From Paracoccaceae bacterium (GTDB lineage: Bacteria > Pseudomonadota > Alphaproteobacteria > Rhodobacterales > Rhodobacteraceae), in assembly GCA_028874915.1 (NCBI GenBank), contig JAPPHA010000049.1, positions 61,062 to 125,061 on the forward strand: 64,000 nt of DNA, given 5' to 3'. Made by a program: the position numbers and the translations under genes. Shown here piece after piece: positions 46,052 to 56,159 of the stretch. Position 1 is the first letter of the stretch. Each line of letters opens with the position of its first letter. The notes beneath the pieces were generated by a model. The model saw only the letters and a list, made by a program, of their open reading frames with translations. It had not been told where the DNA came from and did not search any database.

Positions 46052-47577
46052 CCCGAGACCTCCGGCGGCATCCGCAGGGGACGGCTGCTCGAGCCGCCGA
46101 AGAGCGAACCACCACTGATCCCCGACGAACACCGGTTGCCGTCGGTGAAACCGCATCCGCCACGCAGGTCATAGGCGTCCTCGACGGTTTCCCTGTGGGT
46201 CGTCGGAATGACAAAGCGGTCTTCGAAATTGGCGATGGCCATCAGGTCATACATGGCTTCGATCGCCTCCGGTGCCAGCCCGACGCGGTCGGCGATGCCC
46301 TCGTCGATGACTGTCTCCACGGTCTTGGCCCGCATGTAGATCCGCATCGCCAGCATCCGTTCCAGTGCCGTGACGATCGGCAACTCGTCGCCAGCGGTCA
46401 GCATGTTGGCGAGATAGCGGACCGGGATGCGGAGCGAACGGACGTCCGGCAGATCCCGGTCGGAGTCCAGGAATCCGGTCTCGGCGGCATTCTGGATCGG
46501 GCTGAGTGGCGGAACATACCAGACCATGGGGAGCGTCCGGTATTCCGGATGAAGGGGAAAGGCGACCTTCCAGTCCATGGCGAGCTTCCAGACCGGTGAA
46601 CGTTTCGCCGCCTCCAGCCAGTCTTCGGGAACGCCGTCGGCCAGCGCCGCCCGTTGGATGTCCGGGTCAGCGGGATCGAGGAAGATCCCCAGCTGTTCTC
46701 GGTAGAGATCCTTTTCGGACTCCGTACCGGCGGCCGCTTCGATTCGGTCGGCGTCGTAGAGGATGACACCAAGATAGCGGATCCGGCCAACGCAGGTCTC
46801 GGAGCAGACGGTCGGGTTTCCGGATTCGATCCGCGGGTAGCAGAAGGTGCATTTCTCCGACTTTCCGGTCTCCCAGTTGTAGTAGATCTTCTTGTACGGG
46901 CAGCCGGAGACACACATGCGCCAGCCGCGGCATTTTTCCTGATCGATGAGGACGATTCCGTCCTCTTCCCGCTTGTAAATGGCGCCCGAGGGGCAACTCG
47001 CGACACAGGAAGGGTTCAGGCAGTGCTCGCAGAGCCTGGGCAGATACATCATGAAAGTGTTTTCATACTGGCCGTAGATGTCTTTCTCGATGTCGGCGAA
47101 ATTGCTGTCCGCAGATCGCTTGGCGAATTCTCCGCCGAGGATTTCTTCCCAGTTCGGCCCCCATTCGATCCGGTCCATCCGTTCGCCGGAAACCCGCGAC
47201 CGCGGCCGGGCGGTCGGGAACGCCTCCATCTCCGGCGCCGACTGGAGATGGCTGTAATCGAAATCGAAGGGTTCATAATAGTCGTCGATCTCCGGAAGAT
47301 CGGGGTTGGCAAAGATATTGGCGAGGATCCGCCACTTGGCACCCTGCCGGGGTTGCAGCTTTCCGGATGCGGTCCGGACCCACCCGCCTTTCCATGTCGA
47401 CTGGTCTTCCCAGTTCTTCGGATAACCGACGCCGGGCTTCGTCTCGACATTGTTGAACCACGCGTATTCGACGCCGTCGCGGCTGGTCCAGACATTCTTG
47501 CAGGTCACCGAACAGGTGTGACAGCCGATGCATTTGTCGAGATTGAGAACCATCCCGATCTGCGCGCGTATCTTCAT
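46042..47577 (-). CDS. narH: Respiratory nitrate reductase beta subunit
   Basis: 511-residue iron-sulfur protein. The first cluster motif is CIGCHTCSVTC at residues 16-26. Further motifs are CEHCLNPSCVASCPSG, CRGWRMCVSGCPYKKIYYN (the Trp marks the 3Fe-4S cluster) and CTFCYPRIESGNPTVCSETC. In all this gives three 4Fe-4S and one 3Fe-4S clusters. It carries electrons from NarI to NarG. The ATG at 47577 overlaps the narG stop (ATGA). Confidence 0.97.
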   Translation of the reverse strand: MKIRAQIGMVLNLDKCIGCHTCSVTCKNVWTSRDGVEYAWFNNVETKPGVGYPKNWEDQSTWKGGWVRTASGKLQPRQGAKWRILANIFANPDLPEIDDYYEPFDFDYSHLQSAPEMEAFPTARPRSRVSGERMDRIEWGPNWEEILGGEFAKRSADSNFADIEKDIYGQYENTFMMYLPRLCEHCLNPSCVASCPSGAIYKREEDGIVLIDQEKCRGWRMCVSGCPYKKIYYNWETGKSEKCTFCYPRIESGNPTVCSETCVGRIRYLGVILYDADRIEAAAGTESEKDLYREQLGIFLDPADPDIQRAALADGVPEDWLEAAKRSPVWKLAMDWKVAFPLHPEYRTLPMVWYVPPLSPIQNAAETGFLDSDRDLPDVRSLRIPVRYLANMLTAGDELPIVTALERMLAMRIYMRAKTVETVIDEGIADRVGLAPEAIEAMYDLMAIANFEDRFVIPTTHRETVEDAYDLRGGCGFTDGNRCSSGISGGSLFGGSSSRPLRMPPEVSGWT

Positions 47578-50500
47578 GCTGCCGCCTCCTCCCCGGTTGC
47601 CCGCCGTTCCAGCCAGTCGACATCCTCGATCTTTCGGACGATGACGTATTCGTCGCGGTTCGAACCGACCGTTCCATAGTAGTTGAAGCCCCAGCTCTGC
47701 TGGGCATAGCCGCCGATCATGTGGGTCGGCTTGACTGTCGTTCGCGTCACCGAATTGTGAATCCCGCCACGCCGCCCGGTCAGTTTCGAGGCCGGAGTGT
47801 TCACGATCTTCTCCTGCGCATGGTACATGAAGAGCGTTCCGTCCTTCATGCGCTGGGAGACCACGGCCCGAGCCGTCAGAGCCCCGTTGGCGTTGCAGAC
47901 CTCGATCCAATCATTGTCGGCGATCCCGGCCCGTTCGGCGTCAGCTTCGGACAGCCATGCAACCGGTCCCCCCCGGTTCAGCGTCAGCATCAGGAGATTG
48001 TCCGAATAGGTCGAGTGGATACCCCATTTCTGATGTGGCGTGATGAAGTTCAGCACCACATGCGGACCGGCCCGCGCGGCTTCTGAAAGGCGAGCGCCGT
48101 CGGAATCGACAATGCCCTCGATCGTCTTCAGGTCGACCGGCGGCCGGTAGGTACAGAATCCTTCACCGAAGGCCAGCATCCAGAGATGGTCCTGGTAGAG
48201 CTGCTGGCGACCGGTAAGCGTCCGCCAGGGGATCAATTCGGTGACATTGGTATAACCGGCATTGTAGCAGACCTCTTCACTCTCGATTCCGGACCAGGTC
48301 GGAGACGAAATGATCTTTCGCGGTTGTGCGGCAATGTCCCGGAAGGTGATCCGGGCATGCTCCATCGGCGTTGCGAGATGAGCGTGTTCACGTCCGGTTA
48401 CTGTCTCCAGCGCCTGCCAGGCCTTGACCGCCACATGGCCGTTCGTCTCGGGTGCAAGCGTCAGGATGACTTCGGCCGCATCGATGTCGGTGACCACCTT
48501 GGGACATCCAACAGCCGGTCCGTCGCGCCAGACACCGTTCAGTTCCCGCAACTGTTCCACCTCTTCTGCGGTCTTCCAGCCGATTCCCTTGCCACCGTTG
48601 CCCATCGACTCGAGCAGCGGACCGAGCGCGACGAATCGGTCGTAAAGTGCCGGATAATCGCGTTCGACATCGACGAACGCCGGCGCGGTCCGGCCCGGAA
48701 TCAACGAACACTCACCCCTTTTCCAGTCGAGCGGCCGGGGCTGGGCGATTTCCCCGGGCGTGTCGTGAAGGATCGGCTGAGCAACAACGTCGGTCTCCCG
48801 GCCAAGAACGCCCGGCACAATCTCGGAAAACTTGCGGGCGATCGCCTTGAAAATCTCCCAGTCCGACCGTGACTGGTAGGCAGGATCAACCGCCGCCTGC
48901 AACGGGTGAATAAACGGATGCATGTCGGACGTGTTGAGATCGTTCTTCTCGTACCAACTCGCCGTCGGCAGAACGACGTCCGCGTACACGGCCGTGGTCG
49001 ACATGCGGAAGTCGATGCATACCAGCAGGTCGAGCTTGCCCTTCGGCGAATCGTCGTGCCAACGCACATCGAACGGGAGCGGGCGCCCGCTTTCCTTCAG
49101 ATCGGGGCTCATGACACTGTGATCCGTGCCGAGCAAATGCTTCAGGAAGTATTCATGCCCCTTGCCGGATGAGCCGAGCAGATTCGATCGCCAGACAAAG
49201 AGATTGCGAGGCCAGTTTTCAGGCGCATCCGGATCCTCGCAGGACATCTCGAGCTCTCCGGATTCGAGCCGTTCCTTCACATAGTCCGGAATGTCCCGGC
49301 CGGCCGCCCGTGCCTCTCGGGAAACCTCGAGAGGGTTGGTTCGGAGCTGTGGTGCCGACGGCAGCCAACCCATGCGTTCCGCTCGAACATTGTAGTCGAT
49401 GAGGCTGATGCGCCAGTCGCCTTCCGGAGCCGTCGGAGAGAGCAGTTCATCGGCATCCAGTGTTTCGTAACGCCACTGTCCGGTATGGGCATACCAGGCC
49501 GAGGTGGAATTCATCTGCCGGGGCGGCCGTGACCAGTCGAGGGCGAAGGCAAGCGGCAACCAACCGGTCTGCGGACGCAGCTTTTCCTGGCCGACGTAAT
49601 GGCACCAGCCACCACCGGAGACACCGACGCAGCCACAGAAGGTGAGCATGTTGATGATACCACGGTAGTTCATGTCCATGTGGTACCAGTGGTTCAGCCC
49701 AGCCCCGAGAATGACCATTGACCGGCCGTTGGTCTGTTCGGCATTCCGGGCGAATTCCCGTGCGACCGTCTCGATCCGGTTCCGTCCGACGCCCGTGATG
49801 CGTTCCGCCCAGGCCGGTGTGAAGGGCACATCGTCCGCATAGTCGCGCGTGGTCCAGTCGCCGCCGAATCCCCGGTCGAGCCCGTAGTGGGCACAGAGCA
49901 GGTCAAAAACCGTGGCGACCCGGACGTCCTCGCCGCCCAGGCGCAGCAACCGCACCGGAACGTTCTTCGTCAGAACCTCGGGGGCCTCGGTGTCGTCGCC
50001 CACCCCGAAATAAGGGAAATCCACCGCCACAATGGCGTCGTGGTCCGACGCGTCGGCGAGCGTCATCGTCAGCTTGACCGGGTCGCCGTCTGCCGTTTCC
50101 TCAAGGTTCCAGGCACCGTTTTCGCCCCAGCGGAATCCGATGGAGCCGTTCGGAACCACAACGCGGCCGGTTCCCGAGTCGATCCCGACGGTCTTCCACT
50201 CCGGGTTGTTGGTCTCGCCCAACGAGTCGTCGAAGTCCTCGGCCCTGACGAACCGCCCCGCAACCCGGCGCCCGTCCCGTTCGTCCAGACGGACCAACAG
50301 CGGCATGTCGGTGAACCGGCGGCCGTAGGATTCAAAATATGGCGTCTGTCTGTCGAGATGGAATTCGCGCAGGATCACATGACCCATGGCCATGGCGAGC
50401 GCGCTGTCTGTCCCGGTCCGGGGTGCCAACCAGATATCGCCGAACTTGGCCGCTTCCGAGTAGTCCGGACAAATGACCACCGACTTTGTGCCCTTGTAGC

Positions 50501-51314
50501 GGGACTCGGTGTAGAAATGGGCGTCCGGCGTCCGCGTCTGCGGCACGTTCGATCCCCAGATCAGGATGAAGCCGGCGTTGTACCAATCGGCGCTCTCGGG
50601 AACGTCGGTCTGTTCGCCCCATGTCATCGGCGAGGCCGGCGGCAGATCGCAGTACCAGTCGTAAAAGCTCATGCAGACGCCGCCAAGCAGGCTCAGATAT
50701 CGCGAGCCGGCGGCATAGGAGACCATCGACATGGCCGGAATCGGCGAGAAGCCGAAAACCCGGTCCGGACCATGGGTGCGGACCGTGTGGGCGTTGGCTG
50801 CCGCGATGATCTCGGTGGCCTCCTCCCAGTCAGCCCGGACGAAACCGCCCTTGCCACGGACGGCGACGTAACTGCGTCGGGTTTCCGGGTCATCCTGGAT
50901 GGCTTGCCACGCTGCGATCGGATCCAGGGTCTTGCGGCGTTCGCGCCAGGCCCGGAGAAGCCGTCCCCGAACCAGAGGCGTCCGTACCCGGTTTGCCGAA
51001 TAGAGATACCAGCTGTAGCTGGCCCCCCGGGCGCATCCCCGCGGTTCGTGGTTGGGAAGGTCCGGCCGGGTGCGGGGATAGTCCGTGGCTTGGGTTTCCC
51101 AGGTGACGATCCCCGACTTGACGTAGATGTTCCATGAACAGGAGCCTGTACAGTTCACGCCATGGGTCGAGCGGACCACCTTGTCGTGCCGCCAGCGGTC
51201 CCGGTAGACGTTCTCCCAGTCCCGGCTCTCGCGGGTGACTTCGCCGAAGGAAGCGGGAAAGGTCTCCAGCCGTTTCGGTTGCAGGAAATTCAGCCTGTCA
51301 AGCAGATGGCTCAT
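47574..51314 (-). CDS. narG: Respiratory nitrate reductase alpha subunit
   Basis: 1,246-residue molybdo-bis-MGD enzyme. The FS0 cluster ligands are His51, Cys55, Cys59 (STHGVNCTGSCSW) and Cys94. FYDWYCDLPPASP near 217-229 includes the Asp (about 223) expected to ligate molybdenum. There is no Tat-type twin-arginine leader, as usual for cytoplasm-facing NarG. It reduces nitrate to nitrite in anaerobic respiration. It lies 106 bases after narK2. Confidence 0.97.
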   Translation of the reverse strand: MSHLLDRLNFLQPKRLETFPASFGEVTRESRDWENVYRDRWRHDKVVRSTHGVNCTGSCSWNIYVKSGIVTWETQATDYPRTRPDLPNHEPRGCARGASYSWYLYSANRVRTPLVRGRLLRAWRERRKTLDPIAAWQAIQDDPETRRSYVAVRGKGGFVRADWEEATEIIAAANAHTVRTHGPDRVFGFSPIPAMSMVSYAAGSRYLSLLGGVCMSFYDWYCDLPPASPMTWGEQTDVPESADWYNAGFILIWGSNVPQTRTPDAHFYTESRYKGTKSVVICPDYSEAAKFGDIWLAPRTGTDSALAMAMGHVILREFHLDRQTPYFESYGRRFTDMPLLVRLDERDGRRVAGRFVRAEDFDDSLGETNNPEWKTVGIDSGTGRVVVPNGSIGFRWGENGAWNLEETADGDPVKLTMTLADASDHDAIVAVDFPYFGVGDDTEAPEVLTKNVPVRLLRLGGEDVRVATVFDLLCAHYGLDRGFGGDWTTRDYADDVPFTPAWAERITGVGRNRIETVAREFARNAEQTNGRSMVILGAGLNHWYHMDMNYRGIINMLTFCGCVGVSGGGWCHYVGQEKLRPQTGWLPLAFALDWSRPPRQMNSTSAWYAHTGQWRYETLDADELLSPTAPEGDWRISLIDYNVRAERMGWLPSAPQLRTNPLEVSREARAAGRDIPDYVKERLESGELEMSCEDPDAPENWPRNLFVWRSNLLGSSGKGHEYFLKHLLGTDHSVMSPDLKESGRPLPFDVRWHDDSPKGKLDLLVCIDFRMSTTAVYADVVLPTASWYEKNDLNTSDMHPFIHPLQAAVDPAYQSRSDWEIFKAIARKFSEIVPGVLGRETDVVAQPILHDTPGEIAQPRPLDWKRGECSLIPGRTAPAFVDVERDYPALYDRFVALGPLLESMGNGGKGIGWKTAEEVEQLRELNGVWRDGPAVGCPKVVTDIDAAEVILTLAPETNGHVAVKAWQALETVTGREHAHLATPMEHARITFRDIAAQPRKIISSPTWSGIESEEVCYNAGYTNVTELIPWRTLTGRQQLYQDHLWMLAFGEGFCTYRPPVDLKTIEGIVDSDGARLSEAARAGPHVVLNFITPHQKWGIHSTYSDNLLMLTLNRGGPVAWLSEADAERAGIADNDWIEVCNANGALTARAVVSQRMKDGTLFMYHAQEKIVNTPASKLTGRRGGIHNSVTRTTVKPTHMIGGYAQQSWGFNYYGTVGSNRDEYVIVRKIEDVDWLERRATGEEAAA

Positions 51315-51353
51315 GGTCCCGGTCCTTCCGACCTGTTCAAGATTGTCTCACAC

Positions 51354-51376
51354 TGTCCCGGGTCGGGACCCGGACA
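51354..51376 (-). promoter_or_regulatory. Hairpin between narK2 and narG
   Basis: TGTCCCGGGT and ACCCGGACA can pair, with one bulge, around a four-base loop in the 106-base narK2-narG gap. There is no T-run. It could separate or stabilise parts of the mRNA, or be chance in GC-rich DNA. Confidence 0.3.
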
Positions 51377-51420
51377 CTCGTTTCCGGCATCAGCCCGGCG
51401 TGTACCGGACGTGATCCCGT

Positions 51421-52809
51421 TCAGCACGGCACGGGCGCGCCCTTTCTCGTGTAGTAGCCAAACGTGATGCCGACACAAACAGCATAAAACGCTGCGAAGA
51501 CCCAGAGGGCCGCTTCCGGCCCACCCGTGAGGCTGATCGAGGATCCATAGGCCTTGGGAATGAAGAAGGCGCCATAGGCGGCGACAGCCGAGGTGAAGGC
51601 GATGATCGCAGCGCTTTCGCGTTCGGACTGAACCCGGGAGCTGTTCGAATCGAGGTCGGGAATCAGTCGCGGCACTTCCTGGCGAACGATCTCCGGAATC
51701 ATCTGAAAGGTCGAGGCATTGCCGACCCCGGTCAGGAAGAAAAGCCCCATGAAGCAGGCGAAGAACCCCCAGAAGTTCCCGCTCCCGCCACTGCCGCCTC
51801 CGGGCAGGAAAAAGAGCACGCCGAGCACGGCGACGATCATCCCGAGGAATGTCCAGAAAGTCACGCGTCCCCCTCCCCAGCGGTCCGAAATCCATCCGGT
51901 CGCCGCACGGCTGAGCGCCCCGACAAGGGGACCGAGAAAGGCATAGGAGAGCGCATTGGCGTCAGGAAACTGCGTCTTCATCAGGAGCGGGAACCCCGCG
52001 GCATACCCGATGAAAGACCCGAACGTGCCGGTGTAGAGGATGCACATGATCCAGTTGTGCTTGCGCCTGAAGATCACCGACTGTTCCCGGAAGGAAGCCC
52101 GGGCATCGGCAATGTCGTTCATTCCGAACCAGGCGGCGATCGCCGTCAGGGTCAGGAAGGGGACCCAGATGAATCCGGCATTCTGGATCCAGAGCCGACT
52201 GCCGTCCGCCAGAATCTGGGGTTCACCGCCGATCGTTCCGAAGACGCCGACAACGATCACAATGGGCACCAGGAACTGCATGACGGACACCCCGAGATTG
52301 CCGAGCCCGGCATTGAGCGCAAGGGCGTTGCCCTTCTCGGCCCGGGGAAAGAAGAAGGCGATGTTGGCCATTGAAGACGCGAAATTGCCGCCCCCAAGAC
52401 CGCAGAGGAGCGCCAGCAACAGGAAGACCGCATAGGGCGTGTCCGGATCCTGAACAGCGAATCCGACACCGAGGGATGGAAGCAGCAGCGACGCGGTCGA
52501 AAGCGCCGTCCAGCGGCGGCCCCCGAAAATCGGCACCATGAAACTGTAGAAGATGCGCAAGGTCGCTCCGGAAAGTCCAGGCACAGCCGCCAACCAGAAC
52601 AACTGGTCCGTGCTGTAGTCGAATCCGATGGCCGGCAACCGGGCGACGACAACCGACCAGACCAGCCAGACCGAAAAGGCGAGCAGCAGGCAGGGAATCG
52701 AGATCCACAGGTTTCGGCGGGCAACCGCACGACCGGTGGACGCCCAGAACCGGCTGTCGTCGGGCCGCCAGTCCGTGAGGACGCGACCCCGGGTCGCGTC
52801 CACGTTCAT
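51421..52809 (-). CDS. narK2: NarK2-type nitrate/nitrite antiporter (MFS)
   Basis: 462 residues, about twelve membrane segments. GATLRIFYSFMVPIFGGRRW contains the conserved Arg of E. coli NarK (Arg89 there). LNAGLGNLGVSVMQF and FTGVGN-type glycine-rich nitrate signatures (FFLTGVGNASTFQMIP) are present. It probably exchanges nitrate for nitrite during respiration. The ATG overlaps the narK1 stop (ATGA). Confidence 0.9.
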   Translation of the reverse strand: MNVDATRGRVLTDWRPDDSRFWASTGRAVARRNLWISIPCLLLAFSVWLVWSVVVARLPAIGFDYSTDQLFWLAAVPGLSGATLRIFYSFMVPIFGGRRWTALSTASLLLPSLGVGFAVQDPDTPYAVFLLLALLCGLGGGNFASSMANIAFFFPRAEKGNALALNAGLGNLGVSVMQFLVPIVIVVGVFGTIGGEPQILADGSRLWIQNAGFIWVPFLTLTAIAAWFGMNDIADARASFREQSVIFRRKHNWIMCILYTGTFGSFIGYAAGFPLLMKTQFPDANALSYAFLGPLVGALSRAATGWISDRWGGGRVTFWTFLGMIVAVLGVLFFLPGGGSGGSGNFWGFFACFMGLFFLTGVGNASTFQMIPEIVRQEVPRLIPDLDSNSSRVQSERESAAIIAFTSAVAAYGAFFIPKAYGSSISLTGGPEAALWVFAAFYAVCVGITFGYYTRKGAPVPC

Positions 52810-54125
52810 GACGCCGCTCCTGTTACGGGATCGGGAACGTCGGACAGATGGGTCTCTTCGACCAGCGCCGGATGACGCCGGCGTTCCATGCGCCGGATGG
52901 CAACATGCATCCAGATTGTCGAGATTCCGACGATCGCGAACAGCAGCATGAAAGGCGTCGTCCAGACACCGGTGACATCCAGAAGGATACCGAAACCAAT
53001 CGGCAGCACGAAACCGCCCAGTCCGCCAATCATGCCCACCAACCCCCCGACCGAACCCACATGGCGCGGGTAGTAGACCGGGATGTGCTTGTAGACCGCC
53101 GCCTTGCCGAGACTCATGACGAAACCGAGAAGGACGGTCAGGGCCGCGAACTGGATGTGCGAGAGGCCGAAGGCAAACGTGACCGGTCCATGGACCCCGT
53201 CAATCGAATAGTGAGTCTCAGGGTAGCTCATGACAAACAGGCAGGCCAGCGAGACGATGAACGTGAGGTACATGACTGACCGGGCGCCCCAGCGGTCGGA
53301 CATCCAGCCACCCAGTGCCCGGAAGACCGAGCCCGGCAGGGAATAGAGGCCCGCGAGGATTCCCGCCAGAGTCAGTTCAAGGCCGTAGGCCCCAGTGTAG
53401 TACCGGGGAAGGAAGGACGCCAGTGCCACAAATCCACCGAAGACAAAGAAGTAATAGGTGGAGAAGCGCCAGATCTGCACGCTCCTGAGCGGCGCCAGCT
53501 GCTGCGCGACAGAAGCAACTCGGGCTCCGGTCCGTTTGCGTTCCGCCTCATGGGGATCGGTCTTGGCGGCGACGTAGAAGAACACGGCGGTGATCGCGAT
53601 CGCAACCGCATAGATGTTGGCCGCGCCTTCCCACCCGTAGGCGACGACCAGGAAACCCGCGCCGAAGTTTGTCACGGCGGCCCCGACATTGCCGGCACCG
53701 AAAATTCCGAGCGCGGTTCCCTGGTGGTCCGTATCGTACCAGCGGGATACATAGGCAACGCCGACAATGAAGGACCCGCCAGCCAGACCGACACCCAGGG
53801 CAGCCAGCAGGAACAGCGGATAGCTGTCGGCTGCGGTCAGCAACCAGACCGCGATTGCCGTCACCGCCATTTGCAGCGGGAAGATGATTCGCCCCCCGAA
53901 TTGCTCGGTCCAGACGCCGAGGAATATTCGGCTGACCGAACCGGTCAAGACCGGTGTAGCCACGAGCAGGCCGAACTGCGTGTCCGAAAGGCCCAACTCC
54001 GCCTTGATCTCAACACCGATGATCGAGAAGATCGTCCAGACCGCAAAACAGACCGTAAAGGCGAATGTGCTGAGCCAAAGGGCCCGGCCCTGATCTCCCC
54101 TGATCATTCCGTCGAATCCAACCAT
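52806..54125 (-). CDS. narK1: NarK1-type nitrate transporter (MFS)
   Basis: 439 residues, about twelve membrane segments, of the NNP family. GSVSRIFLGVWTEQFGGR carries the conserved Arg, and GIFGAGNVGAAVTNFGAGFL and GLVGMIGGLGGFVLP are the nitrate-signature glycine-rich helices. The K1 type is thought to be a proton-nitrate symporter that starts nitrate import. It is the first gene of the nar operon. The ATG at 54125 is preceded by GGAG; an inner ATG at 54107 is possible. Confidence 0.9.
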   Translation of the reverse strand: MVGFDGMIRGDQGRALWLSTFAFTVCFAVWTIFSIIGVEIKAELGLSDTQFGLLVATPVLTGSVSRIFLGVWTEQFGGRIIFPLQMAVTAIAVWLLTAADSYPLFLLAALGVGLAGGSFIVGVAYVSRWYDTDHQGTALGIFGAGNVGAAVTNFGAGFLVVAYGWEGAANIYAVAIAITAVFFYVAAKTDPHEAERKRTGARVASVAQQLAPLRSVQIWRFSTYYFFVFGGFVALASFLPRYYTGAYGLELTLAGILAGLYSLPGSVFRALGGWMSDRWGARSVMYLTFIVSLACLFVMSYPETHYSIDGVHGPVTFAFGLSHIQFAALTVLLGFVMSLGKAAVYKHIPVYYPRHVGSVGGLVGMIGGLGGFVLPIGFGILLDVTGVWTTPFMLLFAIVGISTIWMHVAIRRMERRRHPALVEETHLSDVPDPVTGAAS

Positions 54126-54187
54126 GTTCCTGCTCCGCAGCCTCAACCGGCCCGCGGGCACCATGGGCGGAATTGTGGCACCCGTTT

Positions 54188-54201
54188 TTGATCCAGATCA
54201 A
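54188..54201 (-). promoter_or_regulatory. Perfect FNR/Anr-type binding site upstream of the nar operon
   Basis: TTGATCCAGATCAA matches the FNR palindrome TTGAT-N4-ATCAA without mismatch. Its centre is about 70 bases upstream of the narK1 start codon, which fits activation of a promoter with a short leader. Anaerobic activation by an FNR/Anr/Dnr regulator is inferred. trpS on the other side starts 169 bases away. Confidence 0.85.
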
Positions 54202-54369
54202 TTTTTTGACGAATTTTGCCACGGCGAACCCGGTCGGAACGGATCCGTCCTGTGAACCTGACAATTCAACGGGCTCCGAAGTTGATGGAAACGCTGGGCA
54301 GTTGACCCGAACCGCTTCGAAGCCGATAAACCGACGCCCGTTACCGGGTTTCAGGACAGGGTCGGAACC

Positions 54370-55404
54370 ATGGACAACCCAGGATTTACCGAACGCGTCT
54401 TTTCGGGGATTCAACCGAGTGGGAATCTCACCCTCGGCAACTATCTCGGCGCCGTCAAACGCTTCGTCGAGATGCAGGACGATGGTATCGAGACCGTCTA
54501 TTGCATGGTCGACCTGCACGCCATCACCGTCTGGCAAGACCCTGCGGAGCTGTCCCGAAACACCCGGGAGCTCGCCGCGGGCTTCATGGCCTGTGGGCTG
54601 GATCCCGATCGATCGATCCTGTTCAACCAAAGCCAGGTCTCGGCGCATGCAGAACTGGGCTGGATCTTCAATTGTGTCGCCCGGCTTGGCTGGATGAACC
54701 GCATGACCCAGTTCAAGGACAGGGCCGGCCGGAACGCCGAACGAATGAGTCTCGGCCTCTACGCCTATCCATCACTCATGGCGGCCGACATTCTCGTCTA
54801 CCATGCCACCCATGTTCCGGTCGGTGAGGACCAGAAACAGCATGTCGAACTGTCACGGGACATCGCCGCCAAGTTCAACCACGACTTCGGCGTCACCTTC
54901 TTTCCGGAGCCGGTTCCGGTCATCGAGGGCTCTGCAACGCGCATCATGAGCCTCCGGGACGGAACCAAGAAGATGTCCAAGTCGGATCCTTCCGACATGT
55001 CCCGAATCAACCTGACCGATGATGCTGACACCATTTCCCGAAAGATCCGGAAGGCGCGAACCGATGCGCTTCCCCTGCCGGATTCGACGGATGGTCTCGA
55101 CGGACGCCCGGAAGCCGGGAATCTGGTCCGGATTTTCGCGGCGCTTGGCGACATGTCTGAGAGCGGGGTCCTTGAGCAGTTCGGGGGTCAACCCTTCTCG
55201 AAATTCAAGCCGGCGCTTGCTGAAATCGCGGTCTCGACGCTGAAGCCGATCTCGGCAGAAATGCGCCGCCTGACCGGGGACCCCGGGGAAATCGATGCCA
55301 TCCTTGGCCGGGGTGCCGACCGGGCAGCCGCAATCGCCAACCCGATCCTCGACCAGACTTTCGAGATCCTCGGCACGGTGAGAAGCCGATTCCGCGAGCG
55401 CTGA
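54370..55404 (+). CDS. trpS: Tryptophanyl-tRNA synthetase
   Basis: 344-residue class I synthetase. The HIGH-type motif is PSGNLTLGN at 16-24, and KMSKS is at 201-205, with [15 protein letters not shown] between. It charges tRNA-Trp and is essential. The length and motifs are standard. It diverges from the nar operon and is monocistronic. Confidence 0.97.
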   Translation: MDNPGFTERVFSGIQPSGNLTLGNYLGAVKRFVEMQDDGIETVYCMVDLHAITVWQDPAELSRNTRELAAGFMACGLDPDRSILFNQSQVSAHAELGWIFNCVARLGWMNRMTQFKDRAGRNAERMSLGLYAYPSLMAADILVYHATHVPVGEDQKQHVELSRDIAAKFNHDFGVTFFPEPVPVIEGSATRIMSLRDGTKKMSKSDPSDMSRINLTDDADTISRKIRKARTDALPLPDSTDGLDGRPEAGNLVRIFAALGDMSESGVLEQFGGQPFSKFKPALAEIAVSTLKPISAEMRRLTGDPGEIDAILGRGADRAAAIANPILDQTFEILGTVRSRFRER

Positions 55405-55420
55405 TGTTCCCGAATCGGGA

Positions 55421-55438
55421 CGGGGTCCGTCGACCCCG
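55421..55438 (+). terminator. Hairpin downstream of trpS
   Basis: CGGGGTC-CGTC-GACCCCG is a perfect 7-bp stem with a four-base loop, 17 bases after the trpS stop. No T-run follows, so it may act with Rho or only protect the mRNA end. Confidence 0.4.
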
Positions 55439-55670
55439 ACACGCGGCCTTGACGCCGTCCCGAGAACTCGAAGGCCGTGCGCAAGTCAATTCTCATTCCG
55501 CCACACGAGCGCACCGTCCTGACCGGTCTGGCACGAAAGGAACGTAAATTCTTTCCGAACAGTCAGGGCGGCGGCCAGAAGAATGGCTTGGGTCCAAGCC
55601 AGCAGAAGCGGCGTGTCCCGGTCGTCAAAAGGACGCGCGAATCGACCAATGGCGCGACACGATTGCCGGT

Positions 55671-55865
55671 TTAGCCACAATGAACGGCCTCGACCACTTC
55701 GCCGTTGGGCACTTTCCCGGCAATTCCGAGGCCGCTTCCACCGAACGTAATTCCTATCTTGGCGAGGCGCGGTTCTTGGCCGCAGATCCAACAAAAACTG
55801 GTCGGGTTGACGGAGATCCGCTGGTGTCTTGTCGCAGAGATCTTGACGGTTTGGGTCGTTGTCAT
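55671..55865 (-). CDS. Putative 64-residue protein coupled to a LexA-like gene
   Basis: The frame begins MTTTQTVKISATRHQRISVN, contains CWIC and ends HCG. I do not recognise it. Its ATG overlaps the stop of the LexA-like gene (ATGA at 55862-55865), which is the main reason to accept it. The two cysteine pairs might bind metal. It could equally be a remnant of a longer gene. Confidence 0.4.
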   Translation of the reverse strand: MTTTQTVKISATRHQRISVNPTSFCWICGQEPRLAKIGITFGGSGLGIAGKVPNGEVVEAVHCG

Positions 55866-56131
55866 TTCAGTATCGGTAGACTGCCTGGATCAACGAGCAC
55901 TCGGATAGTCCGAGGCTTGCCCGGGATGCGTTCGATCAACCGGGCACGATCGAGATTGAGAACCATCTGGTGCACGGTCGGCGGGGTGACGCCGAAGTGT
56001 ATCTGCATATCGGCCTCGGCGGGCGGCCTGCCGTTGATCTTCGTATAGGCATGAATGAATGCCAGGTACTGGCCCTGCTTTTCAGTGAACCCGGTACGTG
56101 GGGCGTGGCGCGGCGTAGCCGTCTGATTCAT
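55862..56131 (-). CDS. LexA-like winged-helix DNA-binding protein (small)
   Basis: 89 residues from the ATG at 56131. After a basic leader comes GFTEKQGQYLAFIHAYTKIN, then GRPPAEADMQIHFGVTPPTV, which is the winged-helix fold of LexA N-terminal domains. There is no LexA peptidase domain. Similar small proteins are commonly found beside IS630-type transposases, as here (divergent, 28 bases apart). It may regulate the element or merely be a passenger. A start at 56167 would overlap the transposase fragment. Confidence 0.72.
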   Translation of the reverse strand: MNQTATPRHAPRTGFTEKQGQYLAFIHAYTKINGRPPAEADMQIHFGVTPPTVHQMVLNLDRARLIERIPGKPRTIRVLVDPGSLPILK

Positions 56132-56159
56132 CAGCGTGTCCAAAACAACGGAGGCTCTG

